In this document: piece after piece, positions 1-8,165 of the stretch
Layout of the letters: each line of letters begins with the position of its first letter
How positions within the stretch are numbered: position 1 is the stretch's first letter
DNA from: JAJDFU01 sp964641965
GTDB taxonomy: Bacteria; Bacteroidota; Bacteroidia; Chitinophagales; Saprospiraceae
Assembly (NCBI GenBank): GCA_964641965.1
Contig: CAZXLD010000041.1
Span: 1 to 45,589, forward strand
DNA length: 45,589 nucleotides
Direction: 5' to 3'
The notes under the pieces: generated by a model
What the model was told of the DNA's origin: nothing
Database searches by the model: none
What the model saw: only the letters and a program-made list of their open reading frames with translations
Program-made: the position numbers and the translations under genes

Positions 1-10
1 ATAAAAAACA

Positions 11-43
11 AAAGCCCTTCTTCCAAATCGGAAGAAGGGCTTT
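11..43 (-). terminator. Rho-independent terminator of nfu
   Basis: A perfect 14-bp stem (11-24 with 30-43) encloses a 5-nt loop. On the minus strand it is followed by a run of T (complement of 1-10). It lies 23 bp beyond the nfu stop codon, so it most likely ends the nfu transcript. Confidence 0.9.
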
Positions 44-66
44 AATCTTTATATTCCGAGGTTTGC

Positions 67-678
67 TTACCCCATAAAAGCTTCTACAGACTGCACTTCA
101 GGCACCATGCGCTTGAGCATACCTTCGATCCCCGCTTTAAGCGTAACCGTCGAGGATGGACAACCGGAGCAAGAACCTTGAAGGATCACTTCCACCACAC
201 CTTCCTTGAACGCTTTGAATTCTATGTTTCCGCCGTCCATTTCTACAGCCGGCTTGACATAAGTATCAATCAATTCTTTGATCTTCTTCACGATCTCGGC
301 ATCATTCTCATCATACTCATACCCTGCCCCACGCTCTTCTTCGAGCTCGGCCATAGCCGCAGCAAAACCATCCTTCAAAATTTCACCTCCTTCTTCTACG
401 TAGGTTTTGATATCTTCTTTCAGCTTAAGCATGATATCCTCCCAAGCGTAGTTCATGCCTTTGGTGATGGTCACGAAATTATTGCAAATGTATACCCCAT
501 TCACATACGGCTTTTCAAACAAAGCAGCTGCCAGTGGTGACCATTCTTTTGCCAATTCTTCCTCCCTAAAATCGGCAGTTCCTTTATAAAGCATTCGGTT
601 GGTCACAAATTTCAAGGACTCCGGATTAGGGGTCTGCTCTGTATAAAGCATTACGGGGCTTTTGGTCGTTGCGTCCAT
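67..678 (-). CDS. nfu: NifU/Nfu-family Fe-S cluster scaffold protein
   Basis: Probable iron-sulfur carrier that hands Fe-S clusters to apo-enzymes in the cytoplasm. The N-terminal half (about residues 8-95, beginning YTEQTPNPESLKF) is the Nfu N-terminal domain. The C-terminal third is the NifU-like domain, with GSCSGCPSST supplying the cluster-binding CxxC. The reading frame stays open upstream to a GTG at 687, but the ATG at 678 (MDATTKS, 203 aa) fits the family better. A TAnnTTTG -7 element lies upstream at 715-722 and a strong terminator follows. It is a single-gene unit separated by about 310 bp from the operon on its upstream side. Family assignment is secure; the physiological target is unknown. 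Confidence 0.93.
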   Translation of the reverse strand: MDATTKSPVMLYTEQTPNPESLKFVTNRMLYKGTADFREEELAKEWSPLAAALFEKPYVNGVYICNNFVTITKGMNYAWEDIMLKLKEDIKTYVEEGGEILKDGFAAAMAELEEERGAGYEYDENDAEIVKKIKELIDTYVKPAVEMDGGNIEFKAFKEGVVEVILQGSCSGCPSSTVTLKAGIEGMLKRMVPEVQSVEAFMG

Positions 679-714
679 AGATTCCACGTCTTTTTCTTAT
701 TTAGACTGATTCCA

Positions 715-722
715 CAAAGTTA
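715..722 (-). promoter_or_regulatory. Candidate -7 promoter element of nfu
   Basis: The minus strand reads TAACTTTG, matching the Bacteroidota sigma-A -7 consensus TAnnTTTG, 36 bp before the nfu ATG. No convincing -33 TTG is visible, so this is a partial match. Otherwise I see nothing identifiable in the gap 679-987. Confidence 0.4.
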
Positions 723-987
723 ACAGTTAGGCGGGAAATTAGTTTGATTTTGATGTATTCAGTTGTCGTTCAGAAATGCTGCTTCATAGATAAGGGTTCA
801 TTTTGCTAAAGCCTGATCCGATTGCCCCACGGAAACTACTTTTTATAAGTAGGTTCTTTGTAGGAATGGTCGTCAGCAGCATCTACCTGGAATCGATGAA
901 GCCAGCACCTGCCTGGCACCAAAAGATCAAGCAGGTAATAGGAAAGCAGGATTGGTCTCCTCCTAGCCCCACAAGAATAGGTTAAAC

Positions 988-1734
988 TCAACCATAAAGC
1001 TCGAAATGGATTTGCTTTTTATCATATCCAAGTTGATTGATGAGTTTATCCACGGCATCATCAATCATGTTGCGCCACCCACAGATATAAAATTCCAGAT
1101 CTGAGCGCGGTTGAGCATAATGGTCCAGGTAAAACTGATGGACATACCCTTTTTTCAGGGAGAAAGGGACATTCAGCTGATCCAGGTTTTCTTCTCTGGA
1201 CAGCGATACGGAGTATTGGAACCGAGGCATTTTTTCCAATAATTCCTCAAATTCGGATTGATACAGGATATTTTCAGCATAGCGGGTACCGTAGATCAGG
1301 TGTATATGCTTGTAGGGTTTTTCCAGCTGGAAATGATCCCAGATCATACTGCGGAAGGGAGCCACACCGGTACCCGTGCAAATAAAAACCAGGTCTTTCT
1401 CTACCGGCTCCTTCAATACAAAGGTGCCGCTGGGGCCTTTCATGCGTATTACGGAGCCCACCTCCACCTCTTCAAACAGATAAGTGGTGCCCGTTCCACC
1501 TTCCAAAAGGACGATGCAAAACTCAAATACATTATCCTCTGTGGGCGCACTGGCTATGGAATAGCTGCGCCAACGTTTGTTGCGTCTTTCATGAATGGGC
1601 AGGTCCATGGTGAAAAACTGACCTGCAGTAAAGGTAACCGGCTCCTCTTGTGGAATTTTGAGCCAATACCGTCGGGTTATAGAAGAGGCGTCTTCTATTC
1701 GAATAACTTCGGCATCGTACCAGGTCCAAGGCAT
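988..1734 (-). CDS. Ferredoxin-NADP reductase-type flavoprotein
   Basis: A 248-residue single-domain oxidoreductase of the ferredoxin-NADP+ reductase superfamily. It moves electrons between NAD(P)H and a flavin- or Fe-S-containing partner. The FAD-binding motif RSYSIAS lies at residues 56-62. The nucleotide-binding GTGVAPFRS is at 121-129, followed by the pyridine-nucleotide half with CGWRNMIDDA and the C-terminal FELYG. It starts 12 bp after the GHMP kinase stop and is the last gene of the isoprenoid operon fni-mvaA-kinase-FNR. The type 2 IPP isomerase in the same operon needs reduced FMN, so a role in supplying electrons to it is conceivable; that is inference. The partner (ferredoxin, flavodoxin or free flavin) cannot be read from the sequence. 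Confidence 0.85.
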   Translation of the reverse strand: MPWTWYDAEVIRIEDASSITRRYWLKIPQEEPVTFTAGQFFTMDLPIHERRNKRWRSYSIASAPTEDNVFEFCIVLLEGGTGTTYLFEEVEVGSVIRMKGPSGTFVLKEPVEKDLVFICTGTGVAPFRSMIWDHFQLEKPYKHIHLIYGTRYAENILYQSEFEELLEKMPRFQYSVSLSREENLDQLNVPFSLKKGYVHQFYLDHYAQPRSDLEFYICGWRNMIDDAVDKLINQLGYDKKQIHFELYG

Positions 1735-1746
1735 GGCATTGTATTT

Positions 1747-2718
1747 CTACCAAGAAAACAATTCATTGAAGGTAAGGATCGTTTTGAAACCTTTTTGCTC
1801 GAAATAACCTTTGGTTTCTGCCTCGGTCTCCAGGCCGGTAGCCAACACAAAGTCTCCACCCCAGGCACCCAGGGATTTGATCTCTCCCGTATAATCGGTG
1901 AAATAGAGGTCCTTGGCCCGGGGCAAATCCAACAATCGGCTGATTTGCTCCTCGTGTTCAAGGAGTATCGATTCAAAATCAATTAGCGAAGGAGCAGTAA
2001 GTAGTTGCCAAGTAAGTTCATTAAAGGGTTTAAGAAAATTGGGACTCTGAGCCTGGTTGATCTGTAGCTTCCGATACCGTTGGATGCCCGCTCGACTATT
2101 CTGTTTTTTTCCTAAGTAGACAAAAAACAGTTTTTCCTTAAATGTCGGGGTATAAGGTATTTCGACCCAGTGTGGCCGGCCCTGGTCCAATCGATACAGA
2201 ATGGGATATTCGGAAAGCGCACAGGCCAGGTCGTAGCCCGAGCCTCCAAATGTTTTTCGTAAAAGGTCGAAAGGATTCACTTGGGCCCATTTTGACAATA
2301 AGGTTACCAGGGTAGAACTGGTGCCTAACCCCCACTGCTGAGGAAATTCAAGCTGGGTCTCAAATATCAAAGGAGGGGAGCTCTCCAAAAAGCCAGGCCG
2401 AAGCTCTTTGATGATTTGCAACAGGGAAATCAATCGATGTCCTGCTTGTTCATCCGAGCTTTCAATTAAGGCTAAGTTGGGCCAGGAAAATTGAAAGTCA
2501 AGCCAAGTCATTCCGGTATGCTCTTTCGCGATCCATTGGGCCTTTGGGGAATTGGATGCTTTTGTGGTTAGGCGCTGGCCCTGTTGAGTGGGCAAAGCTA
2601 AAGCTAGCGCTCCATCCAAAACGACATACTCAGCACTGAGCAACAACTTACCGTGAGCATGAAAAGAGGTTTCGATAGGAGAAGTGTTTGTTGTTAAACC
2701 CTGGTTTCCTTGCTTCAT
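1747..2718 (-). CDS. GYDIA-type GHMP kinase (mevalonate pathway)
   Basis: A 323-residue GHMP-superfamily kinase of the kind found with mevalonate genes in Bacteroidota. The N-terminal GKLLLSAEYVVLDGALAL (residues 23-40) matches the family start. The glycine-rich phosphate-binding loop is WGLGTSST (129-136). The family's signature GYDIA appears here as GYDLA (161-165). The usual GHMP C-terminal region follows. By context it probably phosphorylates mevalonate or phosphomevalonate, but the substrate is not resolved by sequence. It lies 42 bp after mvaA and 12 bp before the FNR-like gene. Mevalonate diphosphate decarboxylase and HMG-CoA synthase are not in the window and must be encoded elsewhere. 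Confidence 0.85.
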   Translation of the reverse strand: MKQGNQGLTTNTSPIETSFHAHGKLLLSAEYVVLDGALALALPTQQGQRLTTKASNSPKAQWIAKEHTGMTWLDFQFSWPNLALIESSDEQAGHRLISLLQIIKELRPGFLESSPPLIFETQLEFPQQWGLGTSSTLVTLLSKWAQVNPFDLLRKTFGGSGYDLACALSEYPILYRLDQGRPHWVEIPYTPTFKEKLFFVYLGKKQNSRAGIQRYRKLQINQAQSPNFLKPFNELTWQLLTAPSLIDFESILLEHEEQISRLLDLPRAKDLYFTDYTGEIKSLGAWGGDFVLATGLETEAETKGYFEQKGFKTILTFNELFSW

Positions 2719-2760
2719 CCTTACTCGGCTTTGCTTTTGAGGTACTATTCCAAAAGCGCA

Positions 2761-4092
2761 TCAAGCAGATTCCTGTTGCTTTTCCTGAAGAAAATCGCGC
2801 ACTGCACTAAAGGATACGGTTCGTTCTGCAAAATATTCCATTGCCTTCTCCTGGAGCGGCCGGGATGCACCAAGATGATTTAGAATATTCTGCAAGTGCA
2901 TTTTCATATGCCCCTTTTGGATACCGGTAGTCGTTAGCGAGCGCAAGGCAGCAAAGTTTTGGGCTAGTCCAGTAGCAGCAGTAACCTGCATGAGTTGTGG
3001 CGCCGAAGGTTTGCCCAAGATATCCAGCGAAAATCGAGCAAGGGGATGTAAGTGGGTTAGACCACCTACGGTACCTAAAGCCAGGGGAAGATCAAGCCAG
3101 AAATGGAAGGTATCCTTGGTTACTTCACAGTGGCTAAGGCTGGTATATTTCCCTGCTCGGGATGCATAGGCGTGGCCGGCAGCTTCAACGGCTCTGAAGT
3201 CGTTGCCGGTTGCCAGGACCACCGCATCCACCCCGTTAAAGATACCCTTATTATGGGTGGTGGCCCGATAGGGGTCAATTTCAGCTGCCCGGACCGCCAG
3301 TCTGAACTTTCGGGCAAATTCGGCTCCGTCCATTCCTTTGCAGGCATTGATCAACTCCTCAACCGGACAGGTGACCGAAGCTCGGACCAGGCACTGGGGC
3401 GTATAATTGGATAAAATAGCCATGATTACCTCCAGCTTCCGCTCCGATTCGGAAAGGCCGTCCTGCTGAGCCATAAACCGCATTAGGGTTTGGGCAAAGG
3501 ACTCCAGGACGGAATTGATGAAATTGGCCCCCATGGAATCACAGGTTTCGAAGGTGACCAGCAGCTGGAAGTAGTGGGGTTCATTTTGGCTGAAGTCTAT
3601 CAATTCCATATCCAAGACCCCGCCTCCTCGTTTTTCCATGTTGGCGGTTAATGGGGCGGCCTCTTGGAGCAATTCCTCCCGAATAATCGGTAACAGGGCC
3701 TTCAATTGCTCGGGTTTCCCCGGCCATAAAAAGTGAACCTGTCCCACCTTTTGTGTGGAAATGATTTGAGTCTGGAAGCCCCCCCGCAGTTGCCAAAATT
3801 TGGCGGCACTTGAGGCGGCGGCTACCACGGAGCTCTCTTCAATGACCATGGGAACAGCGTAGGATTGACCATCTACTACAAAGTTGGGGGCAATTCCATA
3901 GGGCATCGGGAAATTGGTGATCGTATTTTCACTGAATCCGTCCAGGATCTCTTGAAGGTCAGAGTCTGGGTGCCAGAAGCCTTCTAGTTGCAAGACAGAA
4001 TTATCCGGCTGATCACTAAAGTGAAAGACCAGCCACTCAATCTTTTCCTTTTTGGTGAGCCTTGAAAAACCGTTGATAAGCTTCTCCTCCAT
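2761..4092 (-). CDS. mvaA: Class II hydroxymethylglutaryl-CoA reductase
   Basis: Interconverts HMG-CoA and mevalonate using NAD(P)H, the committed step of the mevalonate pathway. The 443-residue length and motifs are those of class II (Pseudomonas mevalonii-type) enzymes. Visible are the catalytic Glu in EESSVVAAAS (about 85-86), DSMGAN (185-190), the catalytic Lys in THNKGI (K282), the Asp in ATGND (D298) and the C-terminal flap His in KGHMKMH (H395). Class II enzymes are often called degradative, but the neighbouring IPP isomerase and GHMP kinase indicate isoprenoid synthesis here. It sits 42 bp downstream of fni, with the kinase 42 bp further on. The enzyme call is secure. Confidence 0.95.
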   Translation of the reverse strand: MEEKLINGFSRLTKKEKIEWLVFHFSDQPDNSVLQLEGFWHPDSDLQEILDGFSENTITNFPMPYGIAPNFVVDGQSYAVPMVIEESSVVAAASSAAKFWQLRGGFQTQIISTQKVGQVHFLWPGKPEQLKALLPIIREELLQEAAPLTANMEKRGGGVLDMELIDFSQNEPHYFQLLVTFETCDSMGANFINSVLESFAQTLMRFMAQQDGLSESERKLEVIMAILSNYTPQCLVRASVTCPVEELINACKGMDGAEFARKFRLAVRAAEIDPYRATTHNKGIFNGVDAVVLATGNDFRAVEAAGHAYASRAGKYTSLSHCEVTKDTFHFWLDLPLALGTVGGLTHLHPLARFSLDILGKPSAPQLMQVTAATGLAQNFAALRSLTTTGIQKGHMKMHLQNILNHLGASRPLQEKAMEYFAERTVSFSAVRDFLQEKQQESA

Positions 4093-4134
4093 AAATAGGG
4101 GATGTAAGTTGAAGAACTATTGGGCAACTGAAAA

Positions 4135-5193
4135 TTAGCGGGTTTTCAGTTCGAGGAAAGCCCTTGCCAATTCAAGGCCTTTTACCTGCAGGTCTACAAA
4201 TTCGGCCAGATCATCATAATTTCCACGGGCATGCTTTAAGAAAGCAGATGCCATGCCAAATATCGCTGGCAAATTTACCTTTTCGATTGCGCAATACCCA
4301 TCCAGGAAGTTTTTGATGCCTCCGGAAACGATAAGCTGCCGGCAACGCAGTGTTGCTCCAAGTTCCACTACAATTTCGTTGGTTAGCTCGATCATTTCGT
4401 CAGCCTGGTGTCCAATGTGCGCCAATGGGCCATAGTTTTCAAGCGCCTGCTCAGTATTTCGCAACAGCTCCAGTAGCGCAAAATTGGTACCTCCATGTGC
4501 TCCGAAGTCTACGGCTGCCAGAGGGAGTGCCAATAAGGCTTTTAAACTGCGCCTTCCCATACCCTGACCCACTTCTTTGACCATTATCGGGTATTCGACA
4601 GATTCCAAAACGTCAACAATGGTATCCAAAGGTGCCCTTTTGAACCGGTCTCCTTCCGGTTGTAACCATTCTTGCAGAGGATTCACATGAATAATCAAAC
4701 CGTCGGCACGGAGCTTGTCTATCAATCGATTTACCCGGTCGAGTTCTCCTTGTTCGAGCAGTTCTTCCAATTGAGCAATGCCTAGGTTGGCAAATAAGGG
4801 TTGATCGGGGCCAATGATAGTCCGGACATCAAAATCCGGAAATGTTTCGTCACTGAACAATAAACCTCGGCAAGAGCCAAGGCCCATTCCCATACCAAAA
4901 TCACGGCATGCTCGGGCAAGGTTGTGGTTGATCGTGCCTGCCCATTCGGTGCCCCCGGTCATACTGGAAACCCACATTGGGGTGCGAAGCATTTTTCCGC
5001 TAAAAGGGACGGGTGGATAGGAGCCTGGCTCTGGATGAGCCGCTAATAAAGGCTCGTAATAAAATCGATCATCTAGCGACTCCTTTCCGGTTTGGGATCG
5101 AAAAGCGAGTTCGATATGATCTTTTTTCCGAGAAGATGCAGTTGGATCTTCCGGGCTTACTGTGGATTGGCTTGGATCGGTAAATTGACTCAT
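4135..5193 (-). CDS. fni: Type 2 isopentenyl-diphosphate delta-isomerase
   Basis: FMN- and NAD(P)H-dependent enzyme interconverting isopentenyl and dimethylallyl diphosphate. It has the family motifs RKKDHIEL (22-29), SSMTGGT (76-82), HVNPLQE (169-175), KEVGQGM (206-212) and a glycine-rich flavin-phosphate loop GAHGGTNF (231-238). The frame is open to an ATG at 5253 (372 aa), but I prefer the ATG at 5193 (352 aa). That length is usual for the family, RKKDHIEL normally lies near the N-terminus, and a TAnnTTTG element just upstream would fall inside the longer version. It is the first gene of the minus-strand mevalonate operon. Confidence 0.94.
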   Translation of the reverse strand: MSQFTDPSQSTVSPEDPTASSRKKDHIELAFRSQTGKESLDDRFYYEPLLAAHPEPGSYPPVPFSGKMLRTPMWVSSMTGGTEWAGTINHNLARACRDFGMGMGLGSCRGLLFSDETFPDFDVRTIIGPDQPLFANLGIAQLEELLEQGELDRVNRLIDKLRADGLIIHVNPLQEWLQPEGDRFKRAPLDTIVDVLESVEYPIMVKEVGQGMGRRSLKALLALPLAAVDFGAHGGTNFALLELLRNTEQALENYGPLAHIGHQADEMIELTNEIVVELGATLRCRQLIVSGGIKNFLDGYCAIEKVNLPAIFGMASAFLKHARGNYDDLAEFVDLQVKGLELARAFLELKTR

Positions 5194-5202
5194 AAGTAAA
5201 GA

Positions 5203-5210
5203 CAAAGGTA
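5203..5210 (-). promoter_or_regulatory. Candidate -7 element of the mevalonate operon
   Basis: The minus strand reads TACCTTTG (TAnnTTTG) 9 bp before the ATG at 5193. This would give a very short leader. A matching -33 TTG is not evident, so confidence is low. Confidence 0.3.
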
Positions 5211-5466
5211 TTTTTTTCCCTAAATCTGGGAGATAACCTTCTAACGCTTGCACATCAAGTATCCTTAAATAGTAGAGGCGAATAATTTGTTGTCAAATCA
5301 AATACATATTGGTAGGGTTCAAAACAGATCAAGGAAAGTAAGCCTTCGGGCCACTCAAATCGCCTTGTAGTAGGTGAATGCTAAGGGTGGACGAAAAAAA
5401 TGTGCGAAAATTTAACTGTTTATCAATGGGTTATGAATGTGTGGTGGGATTTTTTTTATATGATTA

Positions 5467-5498
5467 CTTGGTCTTTGGCTTGATTAAATCTACCTTTG
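5467..5498 (+). promoter_or_regulatory. Promoter of the rplM-rpsI-rpsB-tsf operon
   Basis: CTTG at 5467-5470 (-33) and TACCTTTG at 5491-5498 (-7, consensus TAnnTTTG) are separated by 20 bp, a good match to the Bacteroidota housekeeping promoter. It predicts a leader of roughly 65 nt before rplM. The rest of the 378-bp gap 5194-5571 holds no convincing gene. Confidence 0.65.
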
Positions 5499-5571
5499 CA
5501 CTCGCCTTTAGAAAAAGAGTGGCTGTTGCAGGTGCAACAAGCTTGAAATTCAAGGAAATAAATAGTTAATA

Positions 5572-6021
5572 GTGGATACGTTAAGCTACAAAACAAAATC
5601 GGCCAAGAAAGAAGAAGTGGAGCGTAAATGGTACGTGATTGACGCTGAAGGAGAAAAAGTAGGTCGGTTGTGTTCTCAGATTGCTCACATGCTGCGCGGG
5701 AAGCACAAGCCTTCTTACACGCCCCACGTGGATTGCGGAGATAATATCATTGTTGTGAACGCGGAGAAGATCCGTTTTACAGGCCAAAAGCTCGACCAAA
5801 AAGAATACCAGACCTACTCTGGCTACCCTGGTGGTCAGAAAAGGGCAACCGCACGGGAGTTAATGGAAAAGCGTCCTATTCGAATCATTGAATTGGCTGT
5901 TAAAGGCATGTTGCCCAAGAATCGTCTTGGTCGACAGATGTTTCGAAAGTTGTTTGTCTATGAAGGTCCAGATCATCCTCATGCTGCTCAGCAACCGGAA
6001 ACACTAACATTTAACCTCTAA
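5572..6021 (+). CDS. rplM: 50S ribosomal protein L13
   Basis: Large-subunit ribosomal protein. The 149-residue sequence contains the L13 core WYVIDAEGEKVGRLCSQIA, GKHKPSYTPHVDCGD and the C-terminal LPKNRLGRQMFRKLFVYEGPDHPH (each part typical of the family). No ATG is available in a suitable place, so the GTG at 5572 is the likely start and gives MDTLSYKTKS. It is followed after 19 bp by rpsI, the usual L13-S9 pair, and is first gene of a four-gene translation operon. Confidence 0.96.
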   Translation: MDTLSYKTKSAKKEEVERKWYVIDAEGEKVGRLCSQIAHMLRGKHKPSYTPHVDCGDNIIVVNAEKIRFTGQKLDQKEYQTYSGYPGGQKRATARELMEKRPIRIIELAVKGMLPKNRLGRQMFRKLFVYEGPDHPHAAQQPETLTFNL

Positions 6022-6040
6022 GAAGAAAAAGCTTTTACCT

Positions 6041-6427
6041 ATGGATATGATCAATGCGGTGGGACGGCGGAAAGCTTCTGTAGCCAGGGTCTACCTTACC
6101 AAAGGAAACGGCAAAATTGCTATCAACGGGAAGGATTACAAAGCATACTTCCCTGAACCACATATTAGCGCCAATGTAGTGGCGCCTCTTCAGGTTGTGG
6201 AGTTGGAGAATGCCTACGATCTGAAGATTAACGTTAATGGCGGTGGGACCAAAGGGCAGGCTGAGGCTATTCGAATGGCAGTAGCACGGGCTTTGGTAAA
6301 ATTGAATGAAGAGTTTCGCAAACCGCTGAAAGACCAGAAGTACCTGACGCGTGATGCCCGGGAGGTGGAACGTAAGAAGTATGGTAAGCCGAAGGCGCGG
6401 AAGAGCTTCCAGTTCAGCAAGCGTTAA
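6041..6427 (+). CDS. rpsI: 30S ribosomal protein S9
   Basis: Small-subunit ribosomal protein of 128 residues. It starts MDMINAVGRRKASVARVYL and ends in the conserved basic tail KPKARKSFQFSKR, whose last residues in S9 reach the P-site tRNA. It lies 19 bp after rplM and 26 bp before rpsB. Family and start are clear. Confidence 0.97.
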   Translation: MDMINAVGRRKASVARVYLTKGNGKIAINGKDYKAYFPEPHISANVVAPLQVVELENAYDLKINVNGGGTKGQAEAIRMAVARALVKLNEEFRKPLKDQKYLTRDAREVERKKYGKPKARKSFQFSKR

Positions 6428-6453
6428 TCGAACTCTCTTTTTGTTAATTGAAA

Positions 6454-7191
6454 ATGTCAGATTCAGCAATGAACGCACCGACTTATAAAGAATTACTGGA
6501 TGCCGGTGTCCATTTCGGCCACTTGAAGCGGAAGTGGAACCCCAAAATGGCGCCTAATATTTTTATGGAGCGCAAGGGTATCCATATTATTGATTTAAAC
6601 AGAACGCAAGAAGCGCTTGAGCGGACAGGTAAGGCATTGAAAGCAGTTGCCAAATCCGGCCGTAAGATTATGTTTGTTGCCACCAAGAAGCAGGCTCGGG
6701 ATATTGTAGCCGAAGCAGCTCGCAGTGTAGGTATGCCCTATGTTACCGAACGTTGGTTGGGAGGGATGATGACCAATTTCTCCACAATTCGCCGGTCTAT
6801 CAAGAAGATGAACAATATTGAGCGTATGCTGCAGGATGGTTCCTTGACCAGTGTCACCAAGAAGGAGCGTCTGACCCTGGAGCGCGAGAAAAATAAATTG
6901 GAAAAGGTTTTAGGCGGGATTGCTAATATGAATCGGCTTCCAGCAGCTATCTTTATCATCGATATCGGACATGAGCACATCGCATTGTCAGAAGCTCATA
7001 AGCTGGGCATCCGGACCTTTGGAATGGTAGATACGAACTCGGATCCCAATCTGGTGGATTATGCGATTCCGGCAAATGATGATGCCTCCAAGTCTGTCGG
7101 AATTGTTACGAACTATTTGACCGAATGTATCCGAGAAGGATTGGAGGAACGCAAACAGGCAAAAGCTGAGCAGGAAGCTGCCCGGAGCTAA
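6454..7191 (+). CDS. rpsB: 30S ribosomal protein S2
   Basis: Small-subunit protein of 245 residues. Family landmarks include KELLDAGVHFGHLKRKWNPKM, FVATKKQA and RWLGGMMTNF. The C-terminal half has GIRTFGMVDTNSDPN, followed by the nucleotide-fold end VDYAIPANDDA. The frame extends to a TTG at 6448, but the ATG at 6454 (MSDSAMNAPTYKE) is the natural start; an ATG at 6469 is a possible alternative. It is followed by tsf after 48 bp, the near-universal rpsB-tsf arrangement. Confidence 0.96.
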   Translation: MSDSAMNAPTYKELLDAGVHFGHLKRKWNPKMAPNIFMERKGIHIIDLNRTQEALERTGKALKAVAKSGRKIMFVATKKQARDIVAEAARSVGMPYVTERWLGGMMTNFSTIRRSIKKMNNIERMLQDGSLTSVTKKERLTLEREKNKLEKVLGGIANMNRLPAAIFIIDIGHEHIALSEAHKLGIRTFGMVDTNSDPNLVDYAIPANDDASKSVGIVTNYLTECIREGLEERKQAKAEQEAARS

Positions 7192-7239
7192 CACCACAAG
7201 CTGGTTCCATTTTCTTTACGCCATAAAACTTGATCAACC

Positions 7240-8076
7240 ATGAGTGCAGTAAAAATTTCAGCTGCCGATGTTAAAAAACTGCGCGAAATGACAGGCGCAG
7301 GTATGATGGATTGCAAGAAGGCCCTTGCAGAAGCCGAAGGTGATATTGATAAAGCAATTGAGATCCTGCGTAAGAAAGGGCAAAAACTGTCTGCTAAACG
7401 AGCTGACCGGGATGCCAAAGAAGGTGTTGTGCTGGCCCTTGTGTCTGATGACCGGAAGCAGGGCATTATCGTTCGATTGAGCTGTGAGACAGATTTTGTA
7501 GCCAAGAACGAAAACTTCGTTAAACTGGCACATTCATTCGGTGATTTGGCTTTAAGCCATTTTCCGGCAACGTTGGAAGAATTGCTCCAACTGGAGTATG
7601 AAGGCATAACGATTGGAGAGAAAGTGACTGAGCAAATCGGTGTTATTGGGGAAAAGGTTGAATTATCTGCTTACGAAAAGCTCGAAGCCGACCAAGTTGC
7701 ACCTTATATCCATATGGGAAACCGGGCCGGAGTTCTTGTTGGTTTGAATAGCGATAACGAAGCCTACTATGAAGCGGGAAGGGATGTTGCTATGCAGGTT
7801 GCCGCCATGAAGCCCGTGGCTTTGGACAAAGAGGGCGTTGACAAGGAGGTGATTGAAAAAGAGATCGAAATCGGCAAAGAGCAAGCTCGGGCTGAGGGAA
7901 AGCCGGAGAAGATGCTTGAAAATATTGCAAAGGGTAAATTGAACAAGTTTTTCAAGGAAAATACCCTGCTGAATCAACAATTTGTAAAAGACGGCAAAAA
8001 GTCGGTAGCTGACTTTTTAAAGACTTTCGATAAGAATTTAACGGTCGTTGGGTTCAAGCACGTGACGCTGGGCTAA
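7240..8076 (+). CDS. tsf: Translation elongation factor Ts
   Basis: Guanine nucleotide exchange factor that regenerates EF-Tu-GTP. The 278-residue protein has the N-terminal UBA-like domain with VKKLREMTGAGMMDCKKAL. The core holds SCETDFVAKNENF, and the dimerisation region ends VAAMKPVALD. It closes the rplM-rpsI-rpsB-tsf unit and is followed by a terminator at 8090-8119. Confidence 0.97.
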   Translation: MSAVKISAADVKKLREMTGAGMMDCKKALAEAEGDIDKAIEILRKKGQKLSAKRADRDAKEGVVLALVSDDRKQGIIVRLSCETDFVAKNENFVKLAHSFGDLALSHFPATLEELLQLEYEGITIGEKVTEQIGVIGEKVELSAYEKLEADQVAPYIHMGNRAGVLVGLNSDNEAYYEAGRDVAMQVAAMKPVALDKEGVDKEVIEKEIEIGKEQARAEGKPEKMLENIAKGKLNKFFKENTLLNQQFVKDGKKSVADFLKTFDKNLTVVGFKHVTLG

Positions 8077-8089
8077 ACAACGCTGTTGC

Positions 8090-8119
8090 AAGGCGAGCAG
8101 GATGGATCCGGCTCGCCTT
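8090..8119 (+). terminator. Rho-independent terminator after tsf
   Basis: A 9-bp GC-rich stem (8090-8098 with 8111-8119) has a 12-nt loop and a T-rich tail (tttctttt). It lies 13 bp beyond the tsf stop and 46 bp before pyrH, so pyrH probably has its own promoter or relies on read-through. Confidence 0.8.
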
Positions 8120-8165
8120 TCTTTTATCTCTGCCCCCCAACTTAACCAAATAATCCTGCCGCAAG

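Noticed and set aside
803..985. Plus-strand 60-codon open frame between nfu and the FNR-like gene
   Set aside because: No recognisable domain, no ribosome-binding or promoter signal and low-complexity end; treated as chance.
1258..1986. Long plus-strand open frame opposite the FNR-like and kinase genes
   Set aside because: Antisense shadow of two clearly coding minus-strand genes; no domain of its own.
5378..5569. Plus-strand 63-codon open frame upstream of rplM
   Set aside because: It overlaps the predicted rplM promoter and leader and has no family-like sequence.
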